Assembly: GCA_023515795.1 (NCBI GenBank)
Contig: JALGPX010000044.1
Span: 30,868 to 59,719 of the forward strand
Length of the DNA stretch: 28,852 bases
Origin: Amoeboaphelidium occidentale
Taxonomy: Eukaryota > Aphelidiomycota > Aphelidea
Reading direction: 5' to 3'
In this document: positions 18,940 through 28,097 of the stretch, one piece after another
Numbering within the stretch: the stretch's first letter is position 1
Layout: every line of letters begins with the position of its first letter
Notes under the pieces: generated by a model
Databases searched by the model: none
The model's input: the letters and a program-made list of their open reading frames with translations, nothing else
What the model was told of the DNA's origin: nothing
Translations under genes and position numbers: made by a program

Positions 18940-20055
18940 TCAAGTAAGAACAACACCCTGCTTATCAACTAGGAGAAGAACTCTACTGTCACAAGTAGTA
19001 CTCCGGGAGGAAGCTTCAATGCTATCATCATCCTGACCATTCATAGTTTCATTACTTCCGTAGCGTCTAATCCTGTGCCTTTGACTAGCTTGCAAATCCA
19101 ATTTTGATAACTTCCATCTGCAAACCCATTCTGTAACTATGCGATACCAACTGATTACAACGGAACACAAGCTCATATAAACAAGCATTATCAGAATAGG
19201 TTCATATCCTTGTTGCATTACAGTGTATATTCCTCCATTGCTAACAGACAGAAAGAAGGACGAATCCCACACCATGAAAAAGATCAACTTCAAAACCATA
19301 TAAACAGGAAAAGTTATGGGATGTAGATTTGGAAGAATATCTGAGCTAAGAGATCTCAGTGGACCGTAAAGTGAGAAAGACTTTTGTCGTTCACGTGTGC
19401 CATTCTCGTCGTCATCTTCTACAAATGAACTGTCTGAGGCTCTCTTGCAAACAAAAATGAACGGATATAAAAGCGACAAGACAATTTGCGACCACATAAT
19501 AATATCAAGTATGAGGAACCACTGCGTCGAGGAGTAATCTTCAACGATCTGATAAAATGGAATCGACATGCAAGTTGATAGAATCAGCGGCGTTAGAACG
19601 AATTGATAGTCCATACATTTCCAACTTCGACGCAAAGCTGTAGGCAAATAATAAGATGAAGATGAAGCATCCAAAGAGCCTTCAGCAGAGGAAGCACAAT
19701 TATAATCCTGGGGCGTAAACAAAACCAACAAAATCAGACTCAAAATCACTGCAACATTCACAGCCTCCGTAAAGAAATAATCATCCACAACAAATAGAAA
19801 ATCATAAGAAGAAGCGAAATAGATTTCGTTAAATAGACAATAATAAGAAACGATATTCACGTGGCTCTTCCTCAGATTGTGGATTAACAATAGAAACAAA
19901 TTAAAGGATGATATGACATAATAAATGTATAGCGAATACGCCTGTGGATCTGCAGAAGTATTTTCTGTGGGTCGTCGTAGTACGAAAGTTGCCGTTATTC
20001 GTATTATTTGTAGAAGCACCACAACGCTAACAAGAATCAGCGACAGTTTCGACAT
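18940..20055 (-). CDS. unrecognised multi-pass membrane protein
   Basis: I do not recognise this 371-residue, single-exon protein. It appears to have seven or eight membrane spans: about 5-26, 41-58, 66-90, 94-113, 151-170, 179-203, 248-270 and 286-304. Loops between spans 4 and 5 (about 115-147, Ser-rich) and 6 and 7 (about 204-245, with DDDENGT and Ser-rich) are long and hydrophilic. The C-terminal ~65 residues are cytoplasmic-looking, basic then acidic/Ser-rich. Charged residues sit next to spans (VVDDYFFTEAV). No transporter or enzyme motif is visible. The ATG lies only 3 bp from the 228-bp duplicated block, so its promoter is in that block. Its stop is 54 bp from the convergent lipin stop. 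Confidence 0.75.
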   Translation of the reverse strand: MSKLSLILVSVVVLLQIIRITATFVLRRPTENTSADPQAYSLYIYYVISSFNLFLLLIHNLRKSHVNIVSYYCLFNEIYFASSYDFLFVVDDYFFTEAVNVAVILSLILLVLFTPQDYNCASSAEGSLDASSSSYYLPTALRRSWKCMDYQFVLTPLILSTCMSIPFYQIVEDYSSTQWFLILDIIMWSQIVLSLLYPFIFVCKRASDSSFVEDDDENGTRERQKSFSLYGPLRSLSSDILPNLHPITFPVYMVLKLIFFMVWDSSFFLSVSNGGIYTVMQQGYEPILIMLVYMSLCSVVISWYRIVTEWVCRWKLSKLDLQASQRHRIRRYGSNETMNGQDDDSIEASSRSTTCDSRVLLLVDKQGVVLT

Positions 20056-20058
20056 GCT

Positions 20059-20286
20059 CGAAAAAACTATGGGAAAGTTTTATTGCTAGCTTAAGACGAA
20101 AAGAATTGCTCTATCTGAACTTTTCCTTACTTACGGTATTCAGGGCTTTTTGGTAAAGATCTGAGCCATACAGTCTGCTGCGGTTCGCCATCGTTCAGTG
20201 TTCAAGTTCACCGTGATCATGTTTCGTACATAACCTGAGCAGCATATGATCATTGAAGTTATCTCTTTGTGATCTCATTCTACAAA
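20059..20286. repeat. 228-bp direct repeat, copy 1
   Basis: It starts CGAAAAAACTATGGG and ends CATTCTACAAA. It aligns without gaps to 20288-20515 at a fixed offset of 229. I count six mismatches (about 97% identity): GCTAGC/GCGAGC at 20087, three around ATTCAGGG/ATTTGGAG, GCCATA/GCCGTA and GTTCACC/GTTCGCC. The left edge abuts the membrane-protein ATG and the right edge abuts the N. Confidence 0.95.
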
Positions 20287-20287
20287 N
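20287..20287. other. single ambiguous base N between the two repeat copies
   Basis: This is the only N in the window, and it lies exactly between the end of copy 1 and the start of copy 2. That position marks a probable join of two contigs rather than a sequencing ambiguity. Confidence 0.9.
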
Positions 20288-20515
20288 CGAAAAAACTATG
20301 GGAAAGTTTTATTGCGAGCTTAAGACGAAAAGAATTGCTCTATCTGAACTTTTCCTTACTTACGGTATTTGGAGCTTTTTGGTAAAGATCTGAGCCGTAC
20401 AGTCTGCTGCGGTTCGCCATCGTTCAGTGTTCAAGTTCGCCGTGATCATGTTTCGTACATAACCTGAGCAGCATATGATCATTGAAGTTATCTCTTTGTG
20501 ATCTCATTCTACAAA
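20288..20515. repeat. 228-bp direct repeat, copy 2
   Basis: This copy is exactly as long as copy 1 and begins immediately after the N. It runs into unique sequence (AATTTAGATTC) upstream of NDUFS4. Five of the six differences from copy 1 are transitions, in both directions, so they do not look like repeat-induced point mutation. Confidence 0.95.
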
Positions 20516-20557
20516 AATTTAGATTCTAGAGCGTGTGCTACAGAAAGGCTTTTAACA

Positions 20558-20587
20558 ATGTTCGAATCTTTTTCTTGGAATGTTTAG
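20558..20587 (+). promoter_or_regulatory. short uORF overlapping the NDUFS4 start codon
   Basis: An ATG at 20558 opens a nine-residue frame (MFESFSWNV) that stops with TAG at 20585-20587, eight bases inside the NDUFS4 coding region and out of frame with it. If transcription starts upstream of 20558, scanning ribosomes would meet this ATG first. That would reduce NDUFS4 translation or make it depend on leaky scanning or reinitiation. Confidence 0.45.
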
Positions 20588-21259
20588 ACAGTTGAACCGC
20601 TACAACAAATACGGATTGCTTTCGGGCTTCCGCTTACCTCAGAGATTTTCATCATCATTGAAAGATGCTGTGGACCTTCAACCGAAGCCTGTGGATGGTG
20701 TCGTTATAAAGTCCAAGACCGCAACCGTTGATGGCAAATCTTTGATATCCCCAGAGAAGCTGGCAAATTTAACACCTGCTTTCATTACTTCTGATGCACC
20801 TGAAGAATTTGTTACTAAAAGAACTGTAAGAGTTTACAGGCCAGCCAAGAATGCAATGCAGTCCGGTACTTTTTTGCATGATTCTTTACTTGAATCTAAT
20901 TAGTGCAGGATTGAATGAGATAAAGTATTGGCAGATAGATTTTGACCCTGAGCAGAAGTGGACTAATCCTGTTATTGGATACACGAGCAGGTGAGATACT
21001 TTTCTTATGTTGATTATTGACTTGAAAGTGCTGATTCTGTCCAAGCTCTAAGAGTTCGGTTCCATACAAAGGAACAGGCGATCTGTTTTGCTGAGAAGCA
21101 AGGTACTTTACGATTATAATTGTGAGGGTCGATGATGTCTTACATGTAGGATGGAATTATGTTGTTCAAGAGGATTCAACGCCTTTGTTCCGAAAGAAGA
21201 GTTATGCTGATAATTACAAGTACTCTCCTGGCAAATTGCGCCTAATAAAAACCAAGTGA
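20580..21259 (+). CDS. NDUFS4: mitochondrial complex I subunit NDUFS4 (18 kDa)
   Basis: This is an accessory subunit of NADH:ubiquinone oxidoreductase in the peripheral arm next to the NADH module, needed for late assembly. Four exons are inferred: 20580-20865, 20909-20990, 21029-21102 and 21150-21259, with introns of 43, 38 and 47 nt. The spliced product has 183 residues. The N-terminus (MFRQLNRYNKYGLLSGFRLP) is Arg-rich without acids, a good mitochondrial presequence. The conserved core follows: VRVYRPAKNAMQSG, then KYWQIDFDPEQKWTNPVIGY, VRFHTKEQAICFAEKQGW, and NYKYSPGKLRLIKTK at the end. At intron 1 the nearer TAG gives a stop, so the CAG at 20906-20908 is the acceptor. Intron 2 uses an unusual AAG acceptor. 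The exon phases all agree. Confidence 0.95.
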
Positions 21260-21400
21260 ACTTCGAAGAAGAAACGCGGGATGTGCATTCTAAGCCCTTG
21301 TTTTGGTCATTTAAATCTTTCAGTGTGATATAAATAGCTCCGTACAACCAGTGAATCAAAAGTTGCTTGCCAAACAGTTTGCTTTGTGATAGTGATTAGG

Positions 21401-23801
21401 ATGAGCAGCGCAGTTGGGGTTTCCCCTTCACAGATAGACACAAGCAATCAAGCACAGGGACAAATACCCGATGTTGCAAGGACCCATTACTTTGCTTTGA
21501 GGAAGTATCTGACATCATATCTGCAAAAGGGTAATTTGATCACACAGATTGTGTGTGTTTGGGATAAAGTACTAATCACACTGTTTCAACCGTGTAGAAC
21601 AGCAAGGTGTTAGTTCACAGAGACAGTCTGCTAGAGAGAAGCTGACCAAATTATTCCCACATCAGTTTGAAGAACTATCTACCGATGTATATGATGAGAT
21701 GATGAGACGTCAAAGTGGAGATGAAGTACCATTCTTACCGCTACAGAGTGAGTATCATCCAAAGAGGAATCAGGCCAGACAAAAGTTGGCTACATTATCG
21801 CCCAACAGGTTTAAAGATTTGGCATCAGATGTTCATGCAGAGTTGGAAAGAAGATACTCTGCACTCAAAGGTGCTCCAGAGGTCCAGGAAGATAAAAGTG
21901 TCTCGAATATTTTACCAGAACAGACCGTAGCTGTAGGTTCACCCAAATTGAATGATAAGGATGATGCAAAAGACGTTATGGGGATGGTTAATTTTCAATC
22001 GTTGGATAATTTGATGGCAGACTTGGGCTCAATGATTGCTGGAGGCACTGATGACGGCTCGAATGCCCAAAAGGCTGAAACTATGCAGGAAAAGACTATA
22101 GCGATGAAGAAGAGCGTCGAAAGATTGAATTCTACACCTCTCGCATCAACTTCCACTAACGAATCTACCGTTTCTGTAGCGGAGTTAAAGAAATTGCAAG
22201 ATCAACTCAGAATAATTAAGGAAGAATCTGATAAAAGCAAAGCAGAGTCTCAGGCAGCTTTAAGGGAGGCTGCTGCTCAAGTGTCTGCTCTAAAAGAGCA
22301 AAACAAACTTCTACAGGCCGATCTAGCTTCAAAGAATCCAGAAAAGTATATTGCCCAGATCACGAGTTTAGAATCTAAGATTACACAATTAGAAAATGTA
22401 CGAGCCTAAATTTTAAGTCTTAATTTGTATAGGATAAAAAGAACGCTATGGACAGAGTTAAAACCATGGAGATGGAACTGAAACAAGCTCAAGATGATTT
22501 ACGCGCAGAACAAAAACTCGGCGCAAATTTCAAAACAGAAATTAAGAATCTTCAATTGGAACTGGACTCATCAAAGAAAGCTCTAGAAGCTGCAAAGGCT
22601 GAGACTGATAAGCAATTAAGCAATCAACAGATGTCAATGGAAGCCAAGTTTGAGAACTTGAAAAGAGATCACAGTAATCTAAAGACGGAACGCGAAGAGA
22701 AAGATAACAAGATTAAATCACTCACAGCAGAAGTTGAGAAGCTCAAAGCAGCAGTTGCAACAGCTACTCAGCAAATCGCACAGCTAGAACAAAGTAGAGG
22801 TCTTAAGAAATCAGCATCTTTGAGAGTAAGCACAGGCGGAAGAGTGTCTCTTAGATCACCACCAGCAGCTAATGGAATGCCAACTAGCCCGTCTCTAGTG
22901 GAAGACTTCACAAACATCCCAAGCCAAATCGACATCAATTCTCCAACTCTTCTCTCAGACTCTGGTCTAGTGGATATTCAAGACGTCTTATCTTTCAAAT
23001 CATCAATACTGGAACTGCTAAAAGCCGGAAGAGCAGATACACCGGCTGGAGTACTGATTGCAATGAAGTCGATAGTTGTTGCTACAAGATCAATATCTGA
23101 GACCGTTGAAACTTATGAAAGCACGTCACAACCTCCACTATCTGCAGAAGAATTGGATAGAACATCATTATTAAGAAACCAACTGAGCACTCACTTGACT
23201 GCTTTAATGACAGCTGCTAAAAATCATGCTACTGGTGTTGGAGGTAGTAATGTGTCATTACTTGACAGGGCTGCGTACGACCTTGTTACTGATATACTGG
23301 GCATAATCAAATTGATCAAACTTCGTAGAGATTCAAATGACTCGCCACCAATGGCTACTGATAAGAAATCGGAAGCTTCTCGACAAGCCCTGGATAGTCT
23401 TAAGGTAACAATTGTTGCATTATACTTATTCACATTTTTAGGTGTTTTTGGAACAGCAAACTGATTTAATCGTTCAAAACATCCAAGTATTATTACAGGC
23501 CATGAGACAGAACTCTTTTGATTCCGAATTCAAGGACACGATCACGAATATTACTACAGTGGTGAATAATCTCACCAGTGTTTCGAAAGATACGTTGGAA
23601 GAGAACTCTTTAAGCTCAAAACAGAAAGAACGTGGGCTTAATATCCTCCAATTACTATCTGAGAGCAACAGTAAATTAAGTGCAATGGGAGTTAGTATGG
23701 TATCAAGCGATCAGAAGCCAAGCAAGCAGAAACTCGCAGCTGCTGCATATGAAGTTGCGAAATTCACAAAGGAACTTGTCAGCCTTTTTGATTCAGAGTA
23801 A
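21401..23801 (+). CDS. SPA2: SPA2/GIT-type polarity scaffold with Spa2-homology domain
   Basis: This is a polarisome-type scaffold that in fungi sits at growing tips and links Rho/MAPK signalling to formin-driven actin. Exons 21401-21530, 21598-22397, 22433-23404 and 23442-23801 (introns 67, 35 and 37 nt) give 753 residues. Two tandem Spa2-homology repeats lie near the N-terminus: AREKLTKLFPHQFEELSTDV then YDEMMRR, and ARQKLATLSPNRFKDLASDV then HAELERRY. Long coiled coils follow (about 205-245 and 258-385), then a Ser-rich linker and a helical C-terminal domain rich in leucines (about 430-753). The last resembles the conserved C-terminal domain of SPA2-like proteins. No ArfGAP domain is present, so a true GIT is excluded. 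Introns 2 and 3 are phase 0, intron 1 phase 1. The next ATG is the desaturase, 262 bp away. Confidence 0.9.
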
Positions 23802-23906
23802 ATCAACAGCGTGAGTATGGTTTCAATTCAAACAACTTATGGTAGACGCAATAAATTCAAACGTATAGACGAGAGGTTTTGTTGCAGGAACAAGAGTTAT
23901 GACATA

Positions 23907-23999
23907 ATGGCTGTCAAACAACTCGGCCGTCTCTCTGTTCGATCTGCGAGAGCCCCAGATTTTTTTCAACCGGTGCAACCGTTGCCGCAACAACCTTAA
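23907..23999 (+). CDS. possible 30-residue peptide or uORF upstream of the desaturase
   Basis: A short frame starts ATG GCT GTC and ends TAA. It encodes a basic segment VKQLGRLSVRSARAP, resembling a mitochondrial presequence, then a Pro/Gln-rich end. It lies between the SPA2 stop and the desaturase ATG, 64 bp before the latter. It may be a small gene of its own, a uORF in the desaturase leader, or chance. I could not find splice sites linking it in frame to anything else. Confidence 0.2.
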   Translation: MAVKQLGRLSVRSARAPDFFQPVQPLPQQP

Positions 24000-24063
24000 T
24001 ACAAATTCAACTGTCTTTTTGCCTTCAGATTAACCCAAAGTCACACCGATTAAAATATCAGAA

Positions 24064-25496
24064 ATGCCTGCCCAAATCAAAAAGTTATCAAGACAAGATC
24101 TGTTGGATGCCTCAAAGGAAGGAAAGCAAAAGTATGTTCTAATAGAAAACAAGGTTTATGATGTCACTGAATTTGTGGATGAGCATCCAGGTAAGTTCTT
24201 TGTTAGAGGGATAAGAACAATGCTTATGCTTTGTAACTGCTGTAGGTGGTATTGTCATCTTAACCCATGTCGGTGGTGAAGATGCGACAGAAGTATTCAA
24301 TGCTTTTCACCCTCCTGCTGCTTACGAAACACTGGCTGATTATTATTACTGTGATTATGACCCTGAGGCTGACTTGAAGGCAGCTGCTATTAGAAAAGAC
24401 GCTTTTGGTGCAGAGATTGAACAATTACGAGTTGAATGCTACAAGGAAGGACTATTCGAATCGAGCAAGTTGTTTTACGTTTACAAAGTCATGGCTAATT
24501 ATGCCATCCTTGCTCTTGCTATTTATCTTCTACGCGCGTATCCGACAAACTTTTTTGCGTTTGTAACAAGTGCTTTGGCTTTGGGCGTATTCTGGCAACA
24601 AAGTGGTTGGTTGGCTCACGATTTTCTTCATCATCAGGTATTTAAGAACAGACAGTTGAATAATGCAATGGGATACTTGTTGGGTAACATTGGTCAAGGA
24701 TTCTCCGTTGACTGGTGGAAGAACAAGCACAATTCTCATCACGCATCACCAAACATTCATGGCCTAGATCCTGATGTTGATACCATGCCTCTGCTTGCAT
24801 GGAGTGAACATGCAGTGCATGAATTTGCAGCTGAAAACCCTGGTTGGTTAGCTGAGTTCATGATTTTCAACCAGAATCAATTATATTGGATATTGTTATC
24901 TCTAGCAAGATTGTCATGGTGCAAATCTTCGCTGAACTGGGTTTTGGAATCTGTTGACCCTAAGAAAGACACAGGCAAATACGTATTGGAATTATCCACT
25001 CTTTTGTTGCACTGGTCATTGTATTTTTACTTTGCCATCTCCTCATTGGAGTCTTGGTCAGCAACTTTGGCTTATATTGCTTTATCTCAAATGTCATGTG
25101 GTCTTTTACTGTCGTTCTGTTTTTCATTGAACCATAATGGAATGCCAATCTACCACAAGGATGAAGCTATTGATATGGACTTTTACAGAAAGCAAGTTTT
25201 AACAGGAAGGGATGTTCACCCTACATTTTTCTCAACTTGGTTTACTGGTAAGTATCCTAGAATCTTCAAGAGAACGCTTACCAATTTATGTAGGAGGCCT
25301 AAACTATCAAATTGAACATCACTTGTTCCCATCAATGCCTAGACACAACTTTCACAAGATTCAAGCAAAAGTACAGGAAATTTGCGAGAAACACAACGTC
25401 AAGTATCATGTTACTGATTTTATGAGCGGCACAAAAGAAATCATGCAAAGATTACAGCATGTCTCTGAGTACGCAATTAAAGCAAAGAAGTTGTGA
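24064..25496 (+). CDS. cytochrome-b5-fused front-end fatty acid desaturase (delta-6 type)
   Basis: This ER enzyme inserts a double bond between an existing one and the carboxyl end, an entry step to polyunsaturated fatty acids such as gamma-linolenic acid. Exons 24064-24190, 24246-25247 and 25294-25496 (introns 55 and 46 nt) give 443 residues. The N-terminal cytochrome b5 domain holds the haem motif EHPGG, split by intron 1, and a second haem histidine in AFHPPAAY. The desaturase has histidine boxes HDFLHH, HNSHH and the front-end hallmark QIEHH, preceded by NWVL... and SLNHNGMPIY. Membrane spans flank the boxes. WWKNKHNSHHASPNIHG and TGRDVHPTFFSTWFTGGLNY closely follow Mortierella-type delta-6 enzymes. 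Delta-6 rather than delta-5 or delta-8 specificity is an inference. Its stop lies 20 bp from the convergent zinc-finger gene. Confidence 0.95.
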
Positions 25497-25516
25497 GTAA
25501 AGATTTTCTTTTACTT

Positions 25517-26404
25517 TTAATCATCTCTTACTGCGACAAGCACAGCCATATTTTCCATCTCCATTTTTGAATGGAACATTTGTGTATTATCTTGCTGAGC
25601 GTCAACTCCATTGTCGTGCTTTTGCTGTTGCGGAGGCAGAACTCTGATATCGTGCACAATTCTGAAATGCCTTACCAAGGACTCATGACTCTTCAATGCC
25701 ATGAAACACAACTGACAAGTAAAAGACTTTGCGGATGATGAAGTTGAAGATAAACTCTTGTAAACTTTTTCCATATCTTCAAACTCAACATTTTCTAACT
25801 CGTAACAACTCAGAGAAGAGTGACCAGCGTGTGAAGCAGCGTTTCCACTTATTCCGTGATATAATAATAAATGCTTCCTAGCCTCTTCTTTTAACATAAA
25901 AACTTTGCCACAAACCAGACAGACACCTTCGTCAGCTTTGGAAGAACCAGCAGTAGATCCTGTAGCCGCAGCAGAAGAGTTGTTTTCGCTTTTGCCATTA
26001 AAATCGACTTTGGCTTCTGTCTGTCTAATCTTTGGCCTGAAGTAAAAGTACGGATCGAATGGCGTGTCTTTCTGAGTACCGGAAGCATTACCATTACCAT
26101 TCAAATCATCTTTAAATTTCAGCAGGAATCCACACCTTCTATTCTTTGGATCAATTGTTATATCGTGAGCTTCTTCCAAGTGTCTATTGAGCTTAACTGC
26201 GCTCTCTTTACAAATAAAACAGATCCCATTCTGTAGACTCTTGTCGTAAGTTTGTCGCTTGGAATTATAATGAAGAGTCCGCTGTGGAATGTATGATTTT
26301 GTCTTATTTATAATTACATGTGATTTTCCATTGTAAAGGAAGTGCTTTCTATCGTAAATGGATTTATTACACTGAAGGCATTTATGTTTTGGCTGCGAAG
26401 TCAT
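25517..26404 (-). CDS. four-finger C2H2-like zinc protein, function unknown
   Basis: This is a 295-residue, single-exon protein that I do not recognise. Four CxxC units are spread along it: CLQC (residue about 9), then ICFICKESAVKLNRHLEEAH (about 61-80), VCLVCGKVFMLKEEARKHLL with YH after it, and FTCQLCFMALKSHESLVRHF with RIVH after it. The last two are regular C2H2 fingers; the second has a shortened spacing and the first an atypical ligand pattern. Linkers are Ser/Gly/Asn-rich (GNGNASGT, SSAAATGSTAGSS) and unlike the TGEKP linkers of DNA-binding arrays. Wide spacing suggests RNA or protein contacts as much as DNA binding. The frame opens 50 bp downstream of the stop of the small membrane protein on the same strand. 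Confidence 0.75.
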   Translation of the reverse strand: MTSQPKHKCLQCNKSIYDRKHFLYNGKSHVIINKTKSYIPQRTLHYNSKRQTYDKSLQNGICFICKESAVKLNRHLEEAHDITIDPKNRRCGFLLKFKDDLNGNGNASGTQKDTPFDPYFYFRPKIRQTEAKVDFNGKSENNSSAAATGSTAGSSKADEGVCLVCGKVFMLKEEARKHLLLYHGISGNAASHAGHSSLSCYELENVEFEDMEKVYKSLSSTSSSAKSFTCQLCFMALKSHESLVRHFRIVHDIRVLPPQQQKHDNGVDAQQDNTQMFHSKMEMENMAVLVAVRDD

Positions 26405-26454
26405 TTCCGGAAACAGGAACAGAAAACGGCTTGCGATTGATTCAGCTTCTGTTG

Positions 26455-26850
26455 CTACTCTTCATTCCTTCTATTGCCATTACCATTGCCATTACCACTG
26501 CCACTGCCGCTGTTATTGTAGAATTTGGATGGGACAGTGTTGTAGTACTTTTTAGAAGTAAAGCTTGAGCTTGAGTTCCTTCTTTTACTTGCACTGTTAC
26601 CATTTGCACTATGATCATTCTTGATTTTACTTCCCATAACACAAGTATACACCAGAATAAAGATAAATCTCATAAAGATCATTAAGAGAACCACTGATGA
26701 TGTTGTAATAGAATAGATCCTGTCCTTCCATCCCTCAAACGATGTGATTGAAGACAGTGATCTTCTTAGAAGTGAATAGCAATAGGATGTAGTGAATATT
26801 ATTATGGACAGAGCTGTAATCAGCACAGTGTAAAAGACCTGTTTGATCAT
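26455..26850 (-). CDS. small two-span membrane protein with Ser/Asn/Gly repeat tail
   Basis: This is a predicted protein of 131 residues with no recognised relatives. Hydrophobic segments at about 5-24 (VFYTVLITALSIIIFTTSYC) and 50-72 (SSVVLLMIFMRFIFILVYTC) could form a hairpin. The rest is polar: KNDHSANGNSASKRRNSSSS, then a hexanucleotide-encoded GSGSGNGNGNGN run and RRNEE. The repeat and lack of motifs make it possible that this is a fast-evolving or spurious gene. A TTCTCTGCAG just upstream on the minus strand (about 26878-26887) could be the acceptor of a 5'UTR intron. It lies head-to-tail with the zinc-finger gene 50 bp away. Confidence 0.5.
   Translation of the reverse strand: MIKQVFYTVLITALSIIIFTTSYCYSLLRRSLSSITSFEGWKDRIYSITTSSVVLLMIFMRFIFILVYTCVMGSKIKNDHSANGNSASKRRNSSSSFTSKKYYNTVPSKFYNNSGSGSGNGNGNGNRRNEE
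26472..26508. repeat. CCATTA/CCATTG-type hexanucleotide repeat
   Basis: Imperfect tandem TGCCATTACCAT units encode the Gly-Asn/Gly-Ser run of the small membrane protein on the minus strand. Shorter runs of the same CATTAC unit occur at 26086-26103 (in the zinc-finger gene) and 28201-28214 (non-coding). Confidence 0.6.
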
Positions 26851-27230
26851 GTCCAGTTTTTGTTATATGATTTATTCTGCAGAGAATAGTGAGAAAAACA
26901 GGGCGAGAAGTTGAAACCAGATCCCTGAACATGGGATAATTGAACGCAAACGATTCCAAAGATCATAAAGAGAGCGCTATTTTTTTTGAAATAAGCGAAC
27001 ATGCAGTATTTATTAAACCTAAAATACTTGATACTCTCAGATGTTACCGATCTCTGATTTCACGTATAATCAATCAATGAATGCATGTTGCATGGAGGAC
27101 GCCTTTTTCAATTATCTATAACTGTCTACACATGCAAGCATTTCCCAATTATACCCAACACAATCGATCACCCAGCTCGATGATAGTCTTTGGTGATCAA
27201 ACCAATATTCTACTTCAACACAACAATAAA
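26851..27230. other. intergenic region between small membrane protein and TAP42
   Basis: These 380 bp follow the TAP42 stop on the minus strand and precede the small membrane-protein start, so they should contain TAP42's 3' end and the neighbour's promoter. The sequence is A/T-rich, with a T8 run at about 26981-26988. Reading frames that cross it have no recognisable domain. I checked for tRNA box B-like sequence and found none. Confidence 0.4.
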
Positions 27231-27515
27231 TCACCCTTTATTCATCCTATTACCCCATCCTCTTTTGTTATCATCCTTAAACTCATCCCATTGTCTCTTC
27301 TTCACAATATCATCATCATCATCATCATCATCCTCTTCGGAATCATCATCCTTCTTAACAGCAACATCTTTAGAAGAAGAAATTATCCCTCCACGCTCAT
27401 ACTCTTTCTGTAGATACTCATCAATTGTCATTGTAGGAAGTCTATGTGAAGGTTTGAATACTCTATCCTGTAATTCCACTCTTTTGTTTGGTAAAAGTAC
27501 AAAAGGTTTAAAAGA

Positions 27516-27556
<41 letters not shown>

Positions 27557-28064
27557 GTTTAACATCATCCTTTAAAACATTCTCCAATAGATTCAATTCT
27601 TGTTTTAACATTCTCATTCTTTCTTGTTGTACTTCTTTAATACAAAACTGAATATATTTAATCCAATATTCCCTCTTTGAATCTTCTTCTTCTTCTTCTT
27701 CTTTAATTGAATTAGAAGTAGACAATAACTCCAAATGAGAACGTAATTCCTTCATTTCCTTTAATTGCCTAATCTTATCTTCTCTACCAATCACTCCTAC
27801 GATAGATTCAGAATTAACAGTGGGAAATCCATACAATTTGACTAATTCTATGAAATCATTGTAATTCTTTATAGCATCCTTAACAACATCCAATCTTAAT
27901 GCAGTTGTAGTGGCATTTCCTTCCTCCAATAGTTTCCCTTGGAGATAATCCAAAAGTAAAAATTTTAAATATTCTGTTGGTAAATCATCCAATTCTTCAT
28001 TCAAAGAAAATATAGAATTTAATCTACAGAATTCCTTCAATTTCAAAATAGATTGTAAATTATT

Positions 28065-28097
<33 letters not shown>

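Larger units (their letters stand above)
20056..20579. promoter_or_regulatory. divergent intergenic region, membrane protein / NDUFS4
   Basis: The 524 bp between the divergent starts consist almost entirely of two copies of one 228-bp segment around a single N, plus about 64 bp of unique DNA before NDUFS4. If the duplicate is an assembly artefact the true spacing is about 295 bp. TGATCA and CATATG palindromes recur in each copy. A short upstream reading frame (20558-20587) reaches into the NDUFS4 start. Confidence 0.45.

Noticed and set aside
20059-20515. Long terminal repeat or other transposon end
   Set aside because: No element body lies between the copies (a single N), there is no target-site duplication, no terminal TG/CA, and the left edge abuts a gene start.
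21401-23801. Animal-type GIT ArfGAP protein
   Set aside because: The Spa2-homology repeats are shared with GIT, but no ArfGAP zinc finger or ankyrin repeats precede them, so a fungal SPA2-type protein fits better.
26851-27230. tRNA or other structured RNA gene
   Set aside because: A stretch with GTTGAAACC looked like a box B at first, but no matching acceptor or anticodon stems could be drawn on either strand.
27190-27651. Plus-strand frames with long Ser and Val runs opposite TAP42
   Set aside because: They are translations of trinucleotide repeats and cross TAP42, whose conserved C-terminus is on the minus strand.
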